From Flavobacteriales bacterium (lineage in GTDB: Bacteria; Bacteroidota; Bacteroidia; Flavobacteriales_D; Crocinitomicaceae): 64,000 nucleotides of DNA. The notes under the pieces are model-generated. The model made no database searches. It had not been told where the DNA came from and was given only the letters and a program-made list of their open reading frames with translations. The DNA lies in assembly GCA_947449575.1 (NCBI GenBank), contig CANFRV010000006.1, forward strand, positions 1 to 64,000, in the 5' to 3' direction. Below, piece by piece: positions 26,483 through 35,741 of the stretch (its first letter is position 1; each line of letters starts with the position of its first letter). The position numbers were made by a program, and so were the translations under genes.

Positions 26483-29400
26483 ATGAAAAAAGTATTTACG
26501 TTTTCAGCAATAACCCTTCTCTCATTTTCAATTTTGGGGCAAAAGAAATCCGTTGAAAAAGATTCATCTTTATTAAGTAAAGAAACAGTTGCTGGACTTA
26601 ATTTTAGATTGGTTAGTCCTGCTAGTACTTCTGGTAGAATCGCTGACATTGCCATTCACCCAAAAAATCCAAATACATGGTATGTTGCCGCGGCTTCTGG
26701 TGGAGTGTGGAAAACGTCGAATCACGGTACCACTTTCGCTCCGATTTTTGATAATTATGGCTCTTTTTCAATTGCTTGCGTTGAAATTGCTCCTTCTAAT
26801 CCGAACACAATTTGGGTGGGAACGGGTGAAAATAATAACCAACGGGCAGTATCATACGGTGATGGCGTTTATAAATCATTGGACGGAGGAAAGACGTTTA
26901 CCAATATGGGGTTAAAATTATCTGAGCATATCGGAAATATAATCATTCATCCAACAGATGAAAATACGATTTGGGTTGCTGCTTACGGTCCTGTGTGGAG
27001 TGCCGGTGGCGAAAGAGGTGTATACAAAACAATCGACGGTGGAAAAACATGGGAAAGAACTTTGTTCGTATCAGATAATACTGGAATTTCTGAAATTGCG
27101 ATAGATCCAACAAATCCAAATATCTTGTATGCGGCTGCTCATCAAAGACGTAGGCAAGAATGGACGTATATTGGTGGAGGACCTGAATCTAATTTATTTA
27201 AGTCAATTGACGCAGGAAAGACGTGGTTTGAAAGTAATACTGGTTTACCTGCAGGTGAAATGGGAAGAATAGGAATTGCTGTTTCTCCTGTGGATGAAAA
27301 TTATGTGTATGCAATTGTGGAAGGGAAAGCGGATAAAGGTGGATTTTTTAAGTCAATCAATAAAGGTATAAATTGGGTAAAAATGTCCAGTTTTAGTACA
27401 AGTGGGAATTATTATCAAGAAATTATGTGTGATTTATCCAACCGTGATAAGATCTTCGCAATGGACACTTGGTTGCACCACTCAATGGATGGAGGAAAAA
27501 CATTTATTGAAACAGGGGAAGAACTAAAACACGTTGATAATCATTGTATTTGGATTGATCCACTAGATGGAAATCATTGGATTGTGGGCTGCGATGGCGG
27601 AATATATGAAACATATAACCAGGCAAAAGAATGGAATTATTATGATAATTTACCGATAATTCAATTTTATAAAGTGGCTACTGATAATGCAAGTCCATTC
27701 TACAATATCTATGGAGGAACCCAGGATAATAATTCTTTAGGAGGACCTTCAGGTACAATTAACAATGCTGGAATATTGAATTCAGATTGGTACATTACCT
27801 GCGGTGGGGATGGTTTTGAATCTGCTATTGATCCAACAAATCCAAATATTGCGTACTCTGAATCTCAATATGGCGGTTTAGTCAGATACGACAAAGCTTC
27901 AGGTGAAAAAATAGCGATTCAGCCTCTGGTAGGCAAAGGAGAACCTGCGTTTCGATGGAATTGGGATGCTCCACTTTTAATTTCTCCACATGATCACAAC
28001 ACCTTATATTTCGCGGCAAACAAAGTGTTTAAATCATCTAATCAAGGCAATGATTGGAGCACAATTTCGCCTGATTTAACGCAACAAATGGATAGAAATA
28101 AGCTAAAAGTGATGGGGCAAGTGTGGTCGATTGATGCGGTGATGAAAAACCAATCTACGACCATCTATGGAAATATTATCGCTTTAGATGAATCTCCTAA
28201 AAAAGTGGGTTTATTGTATGCAGGAACAGATGATGGTGTGATACAAATTTCAGATAATTCAGGGTCAAGTTGGACGAAAATAGCAACGTTTACAGGTGTT
28301 CCTGCGAACACGCGAGTAAACATGATCACGGCGTCTCTTTTTAATGAAAATGAAGTATTTGCAGTTTTTAATAATCACCGTTCGGGAGATTTCAAACCTT
28401 ATCTTTTTAAAAGCATCGACAAAGGGAAAACATGGTCAAGTATCTCCGGAAATTTACCCGTTAGAGGTTCCGCTTATTGCATTAAACAAGATTTTATAGA
28501 CCCAAATTTATTATTTGCTGGAACAGAATTTGGAGCATATTTTTCAATTGATGGAGGAAAAATCTGGACTAAATTAAGCGGCCTTCCTACAATCGCTGTT
28601 TACGATTTAGACATTCAAAAACGTGAAAATGACCTAGTCGCAGCAACTTTTGGAAGAGGTTTTTATGTGTTAGACAACTACACGCCTTTGAGAAATCTTA
28701 CCAATCAAACCTTCGCTAAAAAAGCATTTTTATATCCAGTGAAGGATGCTCTTTTATTTGTACCAACAGCTCCTTTAGGGTTAACAGGAGTTGGAACACA
28801 GGGTGCTAATTATTTTTCTGCTCAAAATCCGACGTTTGGCGCTGTTTTTTCAATTTATATCAAAGATAATTACCCAATGTTGAAAGCGAACCGTGCGGAA
28901 AAAGAAAAGGAGTTAGAAAAGGCAAAGAAAGATATACTTTATCCAACAATGGATGAATTGCGAAAAGAAGAACAAGAAGAGGCTGCTCAATTAATTTGGA
29001 TTATTAGAGATAGTGTAGGAAGAGAAATTAAAAAAATGGTCAACACGCCTTCGAGAGGGATTACTCGTACAAGTTGGAATTTACGAATGGAAACTACTTC
29101 TCCAATTAATCCAAATAAGCCTAAGCCAGGAAGATATGATTCAGGGGATGAAGGGTTTTTAGTGACTCCAGGTATCTATTCTGTTGAAGTTCTTTTAGTG
29201 AAAAATGGAATTTCAGAGTTGATAGTTCCAGCAACTGCTTTTCATGTGAAGAGTTTGAATAATCTATCGACAGCGAAACCAAATAACACAGAGTTATTGG
29301 CTTTTAGAAAAGAAGTCGGGGAGTTAAGTAGGAGTATCGCAGGAGCAGGAAAATTAATGCAAGAAAATGTGGAGAAATTGAATCTATTGAAAATTGCAAT

Positions 29401-29755
29401 TACCAATTATCCCAACACTGAGATTAAATTATTGGAAGAAGTGAGGGCAATTAATTTAGGTTTTGAAGAATGCTCAGTATTACTGAACGGAGATGGGCTG
29501 AAAGCATCCAAGGAATTTGAAACACCGCCTAGCTTTTCAAGTCGATTGGGAAATGTAGAATACCAATTATATGAAAGTACAACGGCGATTACGGCTTCAC
29601 AAAAATTAAATGTGCAAATTTCAAGGGAGGAATATCAACAGTTTAGATTGAAATTAGACCCATTGCTTATTCAAGTGAAAGCGTTGGAACAAAAATTGAT
29701 AGGTGCTTCAATTCCATATATTAAAGGAAAGGATGAGAAATGGAAAAAAGATTAA
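26483..29755 (+). CDS. Secreted BNR/sortilin-like beta-propeller protein
   Basis: 1090 aa with a signal peptide (MKKVFTFSAITLLSFSILGQ). Residues about 30-720 carry many BNR/Asp-box repeats (GGVWKTSNHG, GVYKSLDGGKTFT, GVYKTIDGGKTWE, LFKSIDAGKTWF, KSIDKGKTWSS, FSIDGGKIWTK), forming one or two beta-propellers of the VPS10/sortilin and YCF48-like type. The C-terminal 350 residues include a charged coiled-coil segment (KANRAEKEKELEKAKK) and a helical end. Propellers of this class bind glycans or peptides. Bacteroidota homologues are common, usually called glycosyl hydrolase or WD40/YVTN/BNR-like protein, and their activity is generally unknown. Confidence 0.8.
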   Translation: MKKVFTFSAITLLSFSILGQKKSVEKDSSLLSKETVAGLNFRLVSPASTSGRIADIAIHPKNPNTWYVAAASGGVWKTSNHGTTFAPIFDNYGSFSIACVEIAPSNPNTIWVGTGENNNQRAVSYGDGVYKSLDGGKTFTNMGLKLSEHIGNIIIHPTDENTIWVAAYGPVWSAGGERGVYKTIDGGKTWERTLFVSDNTGISEIAIDPTNPNILYAAAHQRRRQEWTYIGGGPESNLFKSIDAGKTWFESNTGLPAGEMGRIGIAVSPVDENYVYAIVEGKADKGGFFKSINKGINWVKMSSFSTSGNYYQEIMCDLSNRDKIFAMDTWLHHSMDGGKTFIETGEELKHVDNHCIWIDPLDGNHWIVGCDGGIYETYNQAKEWNYYDNLPIIQFYKVATDNASPFYNIYGGTQDNNSLGGPSGTINNAGILNSDWYITCGGDGFESAIDPTNPNIAYSESQYGGLVRYDKASGEKIAIQPLVGKGEPAFRWNWDAPLLISPHDHNTLYFAANKVFKSSNQGNDWSTISPDLTQQMDRNKLKVMGQVWSIDAVMKNQSTTIYGNIIALDESPKKVGLLYAGTDDGVIQISDNSGSSWTKIATFTGVPANTRVNMITASLFNENEVFAVFNNHRSGDFKPYLFKSIDKGKTWSSISGNLPVRGSAYCIKQDFIDPNLLFAGTEFGAYFSIDGGKIWTKLSGLPTIAVYDLDIQKRENDLVAATFGRGFYVLDNYTPLRNLTNQTFAKKAFLYPVKDALLFVPTAPLGLTGVGTQGANYFSAQNPTFGAVFSIYIKDNYPMLKANRAEKEKELEKAKKDILYPTMDELRKEEQEEAAQLIWIIRDSVGREIKKMVNTPSRGITRTSWNLRMETTSPINPNKPKPGRYDSGDEGFLVTPGIYSVEVLLVKNGISELIVPATAFHVKSLNNLSTAKPNNTELLAFRKEVGELSRSIAGAGKLMQENVEKLNLLKIAITNYPNTEIKLLEEVRAINLGFEECSVLLNGDGLKASKEFETPPSFSSRLGNVEYQLYESTTAITASQKLNVQISREEYQQFRLKLDPLLIQVKALEQKLIGASIPYIKGKDEKWKKD

Positions 29756-29914
29756 ATAGACACTATCAACGTTCTTTAGACTAACATTTCGCTCTTGGAT
29801 ATAAAATAAAGACACATATACAATTAGGATAGTGTATAAGAAGTGTGAGTCTTATATAAAGAATTAAAATTGACGGAGAAAAAATGGAAATCAGACACCA
29901 TTTTAAAAAACGTA

Positions 29915-29931
29915 GCCTGCACAAAGCAGGC
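29915..29931. repeat. Small perfect hairpin upstream of the repeat-protein gene
   Basis: GCCTGC (29915-29920), a 5-base loop and GCAGGC (29926-29931), 27 bp before the ATG at 29958. It could form in the leader of that gene. No T-run follows, so it is not a terminator of normal type. Confidence 0.35.
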
Positions 29932-29957
29932 ATTGGATTTGGAAAAAATAGATTAAA

Positions 29958-30377
29958 ATGAAAAAAATAATTTTAGCTGTGACAATTTTGCTAACTGTAG
30001 TTGAGTCATATGCTCAAACTGTTAGATCCAAAGATTCTTATGGAGAAAAAGTAGTTTACATTGACGGAAACACATTAAGATCAAAGGATTCGTATGGCAA
30101 TAAATTGTTTTACATGGATGGTAGTACTATTAGAAGAACTGATTCTTATGGAGAAAAAGTATTTTACATGGATGGACAAACCGTTCGTGTAAAAGATTCA
30201 TATGGAGAAAAGTTATATTTCTTCGATGGACAAACGATTCGTTCAAAAGATTCTTATGGAGAAAAACTATACTTCTTAGATGGTCAAACATTGAGATATA
30301 AGGATTCCTATGGTGAAAAAGTGTACTATTTTGAAGGTATTCCGGAAAAGTGGGTAATTATTTGTTTGATTCGATAA
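29958..30377 (+). CDS. Secreted protein of six 18-residue repeats
   Basis: 139 aa. After a signal peptide (MKKIILAVTILLTVVESYAQ) come six nearly perfect 18-residue repeats of the form (T)-(V/L/I)-R-x-K-D-S-Y-G-E-K-(V/L)-x-(Y/F)-x-D-G-(Q/N/S). The last is capped by FEGIPEKWVIICLIR. Alternating Tyr/Phe and Gly at turns suggest each repeat is a beta-hairpin, giving a small propeller or flower fold. Short-repeat beta-flower proteins of this kind are known in Bacteroidota, though I cannot confirm membership. Expected periplasmic or surface location; no partner gene is adjacent. Confidence 0.65.
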   Translation: MKKIILAVTILLTVVESYAQTVRSKDSYGEKVVYIDGNTLRSKDSYGNKLFYMDGSTIRRTDSYGEKVFYMDGQTVRVKDSYGEKLYFFDGQTIRSKDSYGEKLYFLDGQTLRYKDSYGEKVYYFEGIPEKWVIICLIR

Positions 30378-30742
30378 GTCAAGCCTTAGATTATTAGATT
30401 CGAACTGGAGTATAGTAACTTCAGTTCGATTAATATTTTACATTCAGATTTCAATTTACTTTGGAAAGAAAAGGCGTATTTTGCAGTTTTAACTGGTTAA
30501 ATCGAAGAAATACAACGAAGGATTTTCGAACTAAATTGAAAAGTATTTTAATGACCCACCTATAAATTGCGATTTACTTCCCTAAAACCTATTGAAATAA
30601 CTAGTTATTGCTTCAATGCTTTCAGTCGTATCTCACTATTTATAAGCGTTCTGATTGCAAAGTAGTAATCGAACTGAAGTTAATAACCTCTGATTCTGTG
30701 TTACTATTCTAGTAAAAAATAGATTCTTACTACTTTGATCGG
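30378..30742. repeat. Non-coding stretch with nested inverted repeats
   Basis: No gene is seen. A 17-mer TAATCGAACTGAAGTTA at 30666-30682 recurs as its exact reverse complement at 30416-30432. Together with TCGAACTGGAGT at 30400-30411, the latter forms an 11/12-bp hairpin that may terminate the repeat-protein gene. CAAAGTAGTAA (30658-30668) pairs with TTACTACTTTG (30727-30737). The pattern suggests a small non-autonomous repeat or a structured RNA. Confidence 0.5.
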
Positions 30743-30756
30743 TTGCAAGCTTGCAA
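30743..30756. promoter_or_regulatory. Perfect 14-bp palindrome (operator candidate)
   Basis: TTGCAAGCTTGCAA is a perfect palindrome placed 7 bp upstream of the predicted -33 element of the vWA operon. This is a typical activator or repressor site position. The cognate regulator is unknown. Confidence 0.5.
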
Positions 30757-30763
30757 GGATTGG

Positions 30764-30792
30764 TTGGATGGAATACTAAGGAGATATATTTG
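30764..30792 (+). promoter_or_regulatory. Bacteroidota-type promoter of the vWA two-gene unit
   Basis: A -33 TTG (30764-30766) is followed after 18 bp by TATATTTG (30785-30792), a full match to TAnnTTTG. The ATG is 24 bp further on. Confidence 0.6.
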
Positions 30793-30815
30793 TCAAACAT
30801 TAAAAACAAAATCTT

Positions 30816-31475
30816 ATGAAAAACAAAACAACACTTTACCATTTTATCGTAGATCAAAGTGGTTCAATGGCTGGATTAGAGAGTCAAACCATCGCTGGAT
30901 TCAATACGCAATTGAAAACTATTCAAGAGCTAAATTTAGAATTTCCAGATCAAGAATACTTGTGTTCACTCACTTTTTTTAATCACGATGTGCATGATCG
31001 AATCCGCTTTTCAGATGTAACCTCTCTTGAATTTTTAACGATAGAAAAATATGTTCCTGATGGGACCACCGCCTTACTTGATGCCGTTGGAAAATCTATT
31101 TATGGTATTAAGAATAAGTATGGAAAAGACTTAGAGGAAGATAAGATGTCTGTCGTATTGATAATAATCACTGATGGACAAGAAAATGCTTCTAGAATGT
31201 ATACCTATCATGATGTGGCACAACTAATTAAAGAATTAGATGAAACAGAAAAATGGACATTTAGTTTCTTAGGGGCAGATTTCGATGCAATACATACATC
31301 ACACATGTTAAATATTCGAAAAGAGAATGTAATGAATTTTAGCAAAAGTGGTTATGCTTCTTTCATGGGAGATGTCAGTGATTCAATACGCACCTATGCA
31401 GAAGAAAAATCAAAAGGTAATCAAAAGAGAGATATTTTTGATATCTTTAGAAACAAAGATAGAAGGAATATTTAA
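30816..31475 (+). CDS. Cytoplasmic von Willebrand factor A domain protein
   Basis: 219 aa, essentially one vWA domain without a signal peptide. The metal-ion-dependent adhesion site is complete: DQSGS (Asp13, Ser15, Ser17), DGTTALLD (Thr84/85) and ITDGQENAS (Asp120). Such soluble single-domain vWA proteins usually organise metal-dependent complexes, for example TerY-type proteins or partners of MoxR ATPases and phosphatases. No MoxR ATPase is nearby. It is followed 11 bp later by a Cys-knuckle protein, and the two share a promoter, so they probably work together. Confidence 0.85.
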   Translation: MKNKTTLYHFIVDQSGSMAGLESQTIAGFNTQLKTIQELNLEFPDQEYLCSLTFFNHDVHDRIRFSDVTSLEFLTIEKYVPDGTTALLDAVGKSIYGIKNKYGKDLEEDKMSVVLIIITDGQENASRMYTYHDVAQLIKELDETEKWTFSFLGADFDAIHTSHMLNIRKENVMNFSKSGYASFMGDVSDSIRTYAEEKSKGNQKRDIFDIFRNKDRRNI

Positions 31476-31486
31476 TAGTAAAACTC

Positions 31487-32629
31487 ATGAAGGTACATCT
31501 CATCCGCTCTCAAGGATATTCAGTAGAAGATTTTAACAACGTATTAAATCTTCTTCGTAAGCACCGAGGAAGTATTGAATATGTACCTTCTGAGCCCATT
31601 ATTTTACCAGAATCTGAAACAGAAATCACCTATCTAGATAAGAAAGCTTTTGAGAAAAAGGATACTAGAATGATGTATTCAATGTCAGAAAGTCGTAGTT
31701 TTTTTGAAAAAAAAATTACCTTCCCTCATAGCGTTCCTGTTTTGACATGGGATCAATTATTTTCTGTGTGTGTAAAATTCCGAACAGACAACGACATTGA
31801 TCCAAAAGATCATGTAATGCTTTTATCGGATATTGATAATACACATAATTGGTTTGGAGGTATTGATTCTTCATTAAAAAATTATTTTATTCATACCAAC
31901 AATTGGAGGCATTACCTTGGAAGTAGCATTGACGACCGTTTTCCAATTTCATACGTAATTGCTGCCTGGTTATTAAGGAGTTTAATGTATCGTTCACAGA
32001 GCGAAATTTTTGATAATTTGCACACAACACCTCGAGGATGTCTGATGGATTTATGTATGGACAAAACGGAAATCATATTAAAAATGAGAACTGGAGATAT
32101 TTGTGAAGATTGTATGCAGGCGATAGCCGATCGAGATGTAAATCTAAGCTATGTGCGGCAACTGATTGAAATTATTGATGGATTGCGAGAAAATATCTTA
32201 TTTCGACAACGCTCGAGTATATTAATGCAGAATAGCAGAATGGAAATACGTGGATTGAATAAAAACATTTTCCTAACTGAATTAGGTGATTTACAAATTA
32301 ATTTAAATCCGAAAGAGAAAGCGCTCTATCTATTGTATTTAAATCATCCTGAAGGAATTACAAGAAGTTATTTAGTAGACCACAAATCCGAACTTCGATC
32401 GTATTACGCTATACTCTGCAGTCAGCCTTCAAACAAGATGATTGATCAAGCGGTTGAGAGGCTGACCGATATTATTGACAACAATATGAATGAGGTAATG
32501 GCTAGAATTAGAGCCAAATTTAAAATCGCCGTTGGAGAAGAACAAGCCAAGGATTACTCAATTGTATCTACGCCAGAAGGAACGCATAAAATTTTATTAA
32601 ACCGCGAGTTGATTCGCTTTTTGAATTAA
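31487..32629 (+). CDS. Uncharacterised Cys-knuckle protein, partner of the vWA gene
   Basis: 380 aa, soluble, not recognised as a named family. The middle holds a likely zinc site of pattern C-x4-C-x15-C-x2-C (Cys185, Cys190, Cys206, Cys209), inside HTTPRGCLMDLC and RTGDICEDC, with His179 close by. An upstream segment (LLSDIDNTHNWFGGID, YFIHTNNW) and the amphipathic helix PISYVIAAWLLRSLMY resemble the core of small metal-dependent domains, but no HExxH is present. The C-terminal 110 residues (from LNPKEKALYLLYLNHPEGI) are a helical, winged-helix-like module seen in other Bacteroidota proteins. The pairing with vWA is the best clue; function is unknown. Confidence 0.6.
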   Translation: MKVHLIRSQGYSVEDFNNVLNLLRKHRGSIEYVPSEPIILPESETEITYLDKKAFEKKDTRMMYSMSESRSFFEKKITFPHSVPVLTWDQLFSVCVKFRTDNDIDPKDHVMLLSDIDNTHNWFGGIDSSLKNYFIHTNNWRHYLGSSIDDRFPISYVIAAWLLRSLMYRSQSEIFDNLHTTPRGCLMDLCMDKTEIILKMRTGDICEDCMQAIADRDVNLSYVRQLIEIIDGLRENILFRQRSSILMQNSRMEIRGLNKNIFLTELGDLQINLNPKEKALYLLYLNHPEGITRSYLVDHKSELRSYYAILCSQPSNKMIDQAVERLTDIIDNNMNEVMARIRAKFKIAVGEEQAKDYSIVSTPEGTHKILLNRELIRFLN

Positions 32630-32707
32630 TGAACAAAAATTGAATGATGAAGTAACGCTACAAATGCAACTTTTGGGTAACCCGATAAATGTATAAATTC
32701 ACTATCA

Positions 32708-33745
32708 TTAATATTTATCAAAGAAATGTTTTTCCACATCAAAAGATGATTTTAACCCAACTAAATGAAATTCATTTTCTAACCATTTCTCAGCATAAAG
32801 TCGGCCTTTGTTTTTAAGGTCGGATAAAAATTCCCAAGAAGTATTCATTTTACTAGAATATTTTAAGTGACCTAAAGCTTCATGTGCAGAGATTGAATGA
32901 ACATAAATTTCTCTTGATGTTAAATTATTATCTTCATCCAATTGAATACCTTTTCTTACCAATTCATTTCTGTAATGAATCAAATGCATTTCGTTTATTA
33001 AACTGCTGTTAAAAGAAATTTCATTTATTCTGTCTGAAATATCACGAGCAGTTGTCGGAACTTCATCAATATTAATAGAGTTTATCTTTATCAAAACTAA
33101 ATCTGTAACGGATGTGTTCTCTATTAATGGAAATAAAGGTGGATTCCCCATATAGCCACCATCCCAATAATGTTGACCATCTATCTCAATTGCTTGAAAA
33201 AATTGAGGTAAACAGGTAGATGCTAAAACGGCTTCAACTGAAATTTCTTTATTTGAAAAAACTCTCGCTCTATTTGTTTTTACATTCGTTGCGCAAACGA
33301 ATAATTTTTTTTGATTGTACTGTTTTAATTCTTCAAAATCAACTAAATCAGTTAAGATTTCTCTGAGTGGGTTTGTATTGGATGGATTAAATTGATAGGG
33401 AGAAAACATTTGTGACATTGAATTGAAAAACATGTAACCAAAAGAATTATACATATCTCCACCCGAAAAGAATTTATCCATCATAGAAGGTGTAAACATA
33501 ACACTTCCCGAATCTGATATTTTTCTCCAAAGTTGTTCTAATAATTCTTTTGCTTTTTCTTTCCCGCCAATATGAAGTCCATAAGCTGTTACAACTGCAT
33601 TAATTGCACCTGCACTTGTTCCGCAAATACCATCAGCTATGATACTATCTTCTTCAAGAAGTCGATCTAATACTCCCCAAGTGAAAGCACCATGTGCCCC
33701 ACCTCCCTGCATTGCTAAGGCAACATGTTTCGCTTTTTCTTTCAT
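32708..33745 (-). CDS. Patatin-like phospholipase in the PHB locus
   Basis: 345 aa. The oxyanion loop is QGGGAHGAF (residues 13-21), the nucleophile is Ser44 in GTSAG, and the catalytic Asp is Asp195 in DGG, giving the Ser-Asp dyad of the patatin family. No signal peptide is visible, so it is cytoplasmic. It is the last gene of the phaJ-hydrolase-bdh-patatin unit, 6 bp after bdh. The context suggests action on polyhydroxybutyrate granules or their lipid coat, as a depolymerase-like esterase. The enzyme class is clear and the substrate is inferred. Confidence 0.85.
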   Translation of the reverse strand: MKEKAKHVALAMQGGGAHGAFTWGVLDRLLEEDSIIADGICGTSAGAINAVVTAYGLHIGGKEKAKELLEQLWRKISDSGSVMFTPSMMDKFFSGGDMYNSFGYMFFNSMSQMFSPYQFNPSNTNPLREILTDLVDFEELKQYNQKKLFVCATNVKTNRARVFSNKEISVEAVLASTCLPQFFQAIEIDGQHYWDGGYMGNPPLFPLIENTSVTDLVLIKINSINIDEVPTTARDISDRINEISFNSSLINEMHLIHYRNELVRKGIQLDEDNNLTSREIYVHSISAHEALGHLKYSSKMNTSWEFLSDLKNKGRLYAEKWLENEFHLVGLKSSFDVEKHFFDKY

Positions 33746-33751
33746 ATATAA

Positions 33752-34519
33752 TTATTGGGCTGTCCAACCTCCATCTACAGGCATTGCCGTCCCTGTTATT
33801 AAACTTGCATCTTTTGATGCAAGAAATACTGCTAATTTACCTAATGATTGAACAGAAACAAATTCTTTTACAGCATGTTTTTCAAGCATAATTTTAGAAA
33901 TAACTTCATCTTCTGAAATGCCATGTGATTTAGCTTGCTCTACTATTTGTTTTTCTACAAGAGGAGTTTTTACATATCCTGGACAAATCGAATTGGCTGT
34001 TATTCCTAGTTTAGAACCCTCTAAAGCTAATACTTTCGTTAAGCCTAATACACCGTGTTTTGCAGCAACATAAGCAGCTTTGTATTCAGAAGCAACCAAT
34101 CCATGAGCAGATGCAATATTGATAATTCGTCCAAAGCCTCTTTCTTTCATTCCTTTCCAAACAAATTTAGAAGCGTAAAACACTGCATTTAAATTTAATT
34201 GAATAATAGCATTCCATTTATCAATTGGAAATTCATCAATAGGTGAAACAAATTGAATACCAGCATTGTTGACTAATACATCTATCGCACCAAAATCTTT
34301 TTCAATAGCAATAATCATCTCTTCTATTTGATGAACGTCTGATAGATTTGCTCCATAAAAACCAGTTTTAATGTTGAATTCTTTACCAACATTTTCCGCA
34401 ATTTCAGCAGCATTATCTTCTAATCCGTTAAATGCTATAGAATAACCTGCTTTTGCAAATTCTCTTGCTATTCCTAACCCAATTCCGCTAGTACTTCCTG
34501 TAATTAATACTGTTTGCAT
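33752..34519 (-). CDS. bdhA: 3-hydroxybutyrate dehydrogenase (SDR)
   Basis: 255 aa classical SDR. Cofactor motif TGSTSGIG (residues 7-14), NNAG at 84-87, and catalytic Ser137, Tyr150 and Lys154. The segments GLVASEYKAAYVAAKHG and ICPGYVKTPLVEKQI, together with the VPVDGGWTAQ-type ending, are characteristic of D-beta-hydroxybutyrate dehydrogenases. It oxidises 3-hydroxybutyrate released from PHB to acetoacetate with NAD. It sits between an alpha/beta hydrolase and a patatin, both plausible PHB-mobilising enzymes. A generic SDR role is the alternative. Confidence 0.85.
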   Translation of the reverse strand: MQTVLITGSTSGIGLGIAREFAKAGYSIAFNGLEDNAAEIAENVGKEFNIKTGFYGANLSDVHQIEEMIIAIEKDFGAIDVLVNNAGIQFVSPIDEFPIDKWNAIIQLNLNAVFYASKFVWKGMKERGFGRIINIASAHGLVASEYKAAYVAAKHGVLGLTKVLALEGSKLGITANSICPGYVKTPLVEKQIVEQAKSHGISEDEVISKIMLEKHAVKEFVSVQSLGKLAVFLASKDASLITGTAMPVDGGWTAQ

Positions 34520-34527
34520 AAAATAAA

Positions 34528-35328
34528 TTAATCAACTTTAATAAAATCAACTATCGAATTTGCCACTTTATCAACCGCTTCAATATTTAAAGTGTGACCT
34601 GCATTTTCGATTATTGTAAACATACTGTTTTTTATTTGATCAGCAATTACTTCTCCTAAATATACGGGGAAAAGAGTATCTAATCGCCCATGTATAACAA
34701 GAGTTGAGGTTTTTATTTTTGTTAATTCTGATCTGTAGTCTTTTCTATCGGCAGTTGCTTGCATTAATTTTGCTAATGATGCGGGATCAACAAAATCTTT
34801 TTTTGTTGCTTTGAAAAAGTCAATCGGAATTGATGGTTTTTCAAAATACACATCACTAAGCACATAAGGGAGCATTACGTCAAGCATTAAAGAATATCCA
34901 CCAAGTGCAAGCGCATTTTTCCAAGATAATTCAATCGCTTCATAATAAGGTGTTTTATGAGCGAATGAAGAAATAAGAATTAATTTTTTTATCCTATCAG
35001 GATAATTTACAGCAAAATGTTGCCCAACAAGGCTACCGTAAGATATACCACATAAAATAACCTCATTTATACCTAAAATATCTAAAATAGAAAGTACATC
35101 CCTTGCATGAGTATCAAAATCTCTCACCGGACTATCTGTATCTGATTGACCTTGAAAAATAAAATCCATTAAAATAATTTTATATTTTTTTTCAAAGTAG
35201 GGAGTTATTAATCCCCAAGCAGCTGTAGATTGAGATAAACCATTTAAAAAAATGATTGTTTCATTCGCCGTTAAATTCCCTTTTACTTCGTAGTAGATGT
35301 TTTTATCATCCGTTGTTTTTGCAATCAT
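34528..35328 (-). CDS. Alpha/beta hydrolase in the PHB locus
   Basis: 266 aa. The nucleophile elbow is GISYGS (Ser near residue 98), an HGRLDTLFP segment supplies the acid, and NAGHTLNIE supplies the histidine, so the triad is complete. There is no signal peptide. It starts 2 bp after the phaJ stop and ends 8 bp before bdhA. It probably cleaves an ester, a lactone or a 3-hydroxybutyrate oligomer during PHB turnover. Alternatives within the family (thioesterase, haloperoxidase) cannot be excluded. Confidence 0.8.
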   Translation of the reverse strand: MIAKTTDDKNIYYEVKGNLTANETIIFLNGLSQSTAAWGLITPYFEKKYKIILMDFIFQGQSDTDSPVRDFDTHARDVLSILDILGINEVILCGISYGSLVGQHFAVNYPDRIKKLILISSFAHKTPYYEAIELSWKNALALGGYSLMLDVMLPYVLSDVYFEKPSIPIDFFKATKKDFVDPASLAKLMQATADRKDYRSELTKIKTSTLVIHGRLDTLFPVYLGEVIADQIKNSMFTIIENAGHTLNIEAVDKVANSIVDFIKVD

Positions 35329-35330
35329 TT

Positions 35331-35741
35331 TTAGTGTATAGCTTCTGTGTTCATAATTGTTGCTTCACCACTTAAGACCGATTTCCCTTCGCTATTAATA
35401 ATCGTAGTAGAAATAATCGCCCTATTTTTATCAATAATCAATTCTTTGACTTCAAAAACGGCTTCATACACTTCTTCCACATACATAGGTCTCAAAAAGT
35501 TTAATGTTTGATTGAGGTATATGGTACCATTTCCAGGAAAGAGTGTTCCGAAAACTTTAGAAAGAATTGAAGCGCCCAACATTCCATGCGCAATTCTTCT
35601 TTTGAAAATTGATTTTGAAGCAAATTCCTCATCTAAATGAACAGGATTATTATCTCCTGTAACTCGAGCAAAATCATTTACTTGTTCTTGGGTATATGAA
35701 AATGAATGTGAATATTTTTGTCCTATTTCTAACATTGCCAT
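35331..35741 (-). CDS. phaJ: (R)-specific enoyl-CoA hydratase, MaoC-like
   Basis: 136 aa hotdog-fold hydratase. The hydratase-2 motif is complete: ARVTGDNNPVHLDEEFA contains the catalytic Asp and His, and it is followed by RRIAHGMLGASILSKVFG. The length equals that of classic PhaJ. PhaJ supplies (R)-3-hydroxyacyl-CoA to PHA synthase from fatty-acid oxidation. It heads the leftward operon, divergent from phaB across a 318-bp gap. The assignment is supported by family motif and locus. Confidence 0.85.
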   Translation of the reverse strand: MAMLEIGQKYSHSFSYTQEQVNDFARVTGDNNPVHLDEEFASKSIFKRRIAHGMLGASILSKVFGTLFPGNGTIYLNQTLNFLRPMYVEEVYEAVFEVKELIIDKNRAIISTTIINSEGKSVLSGEATIMNTEAIH

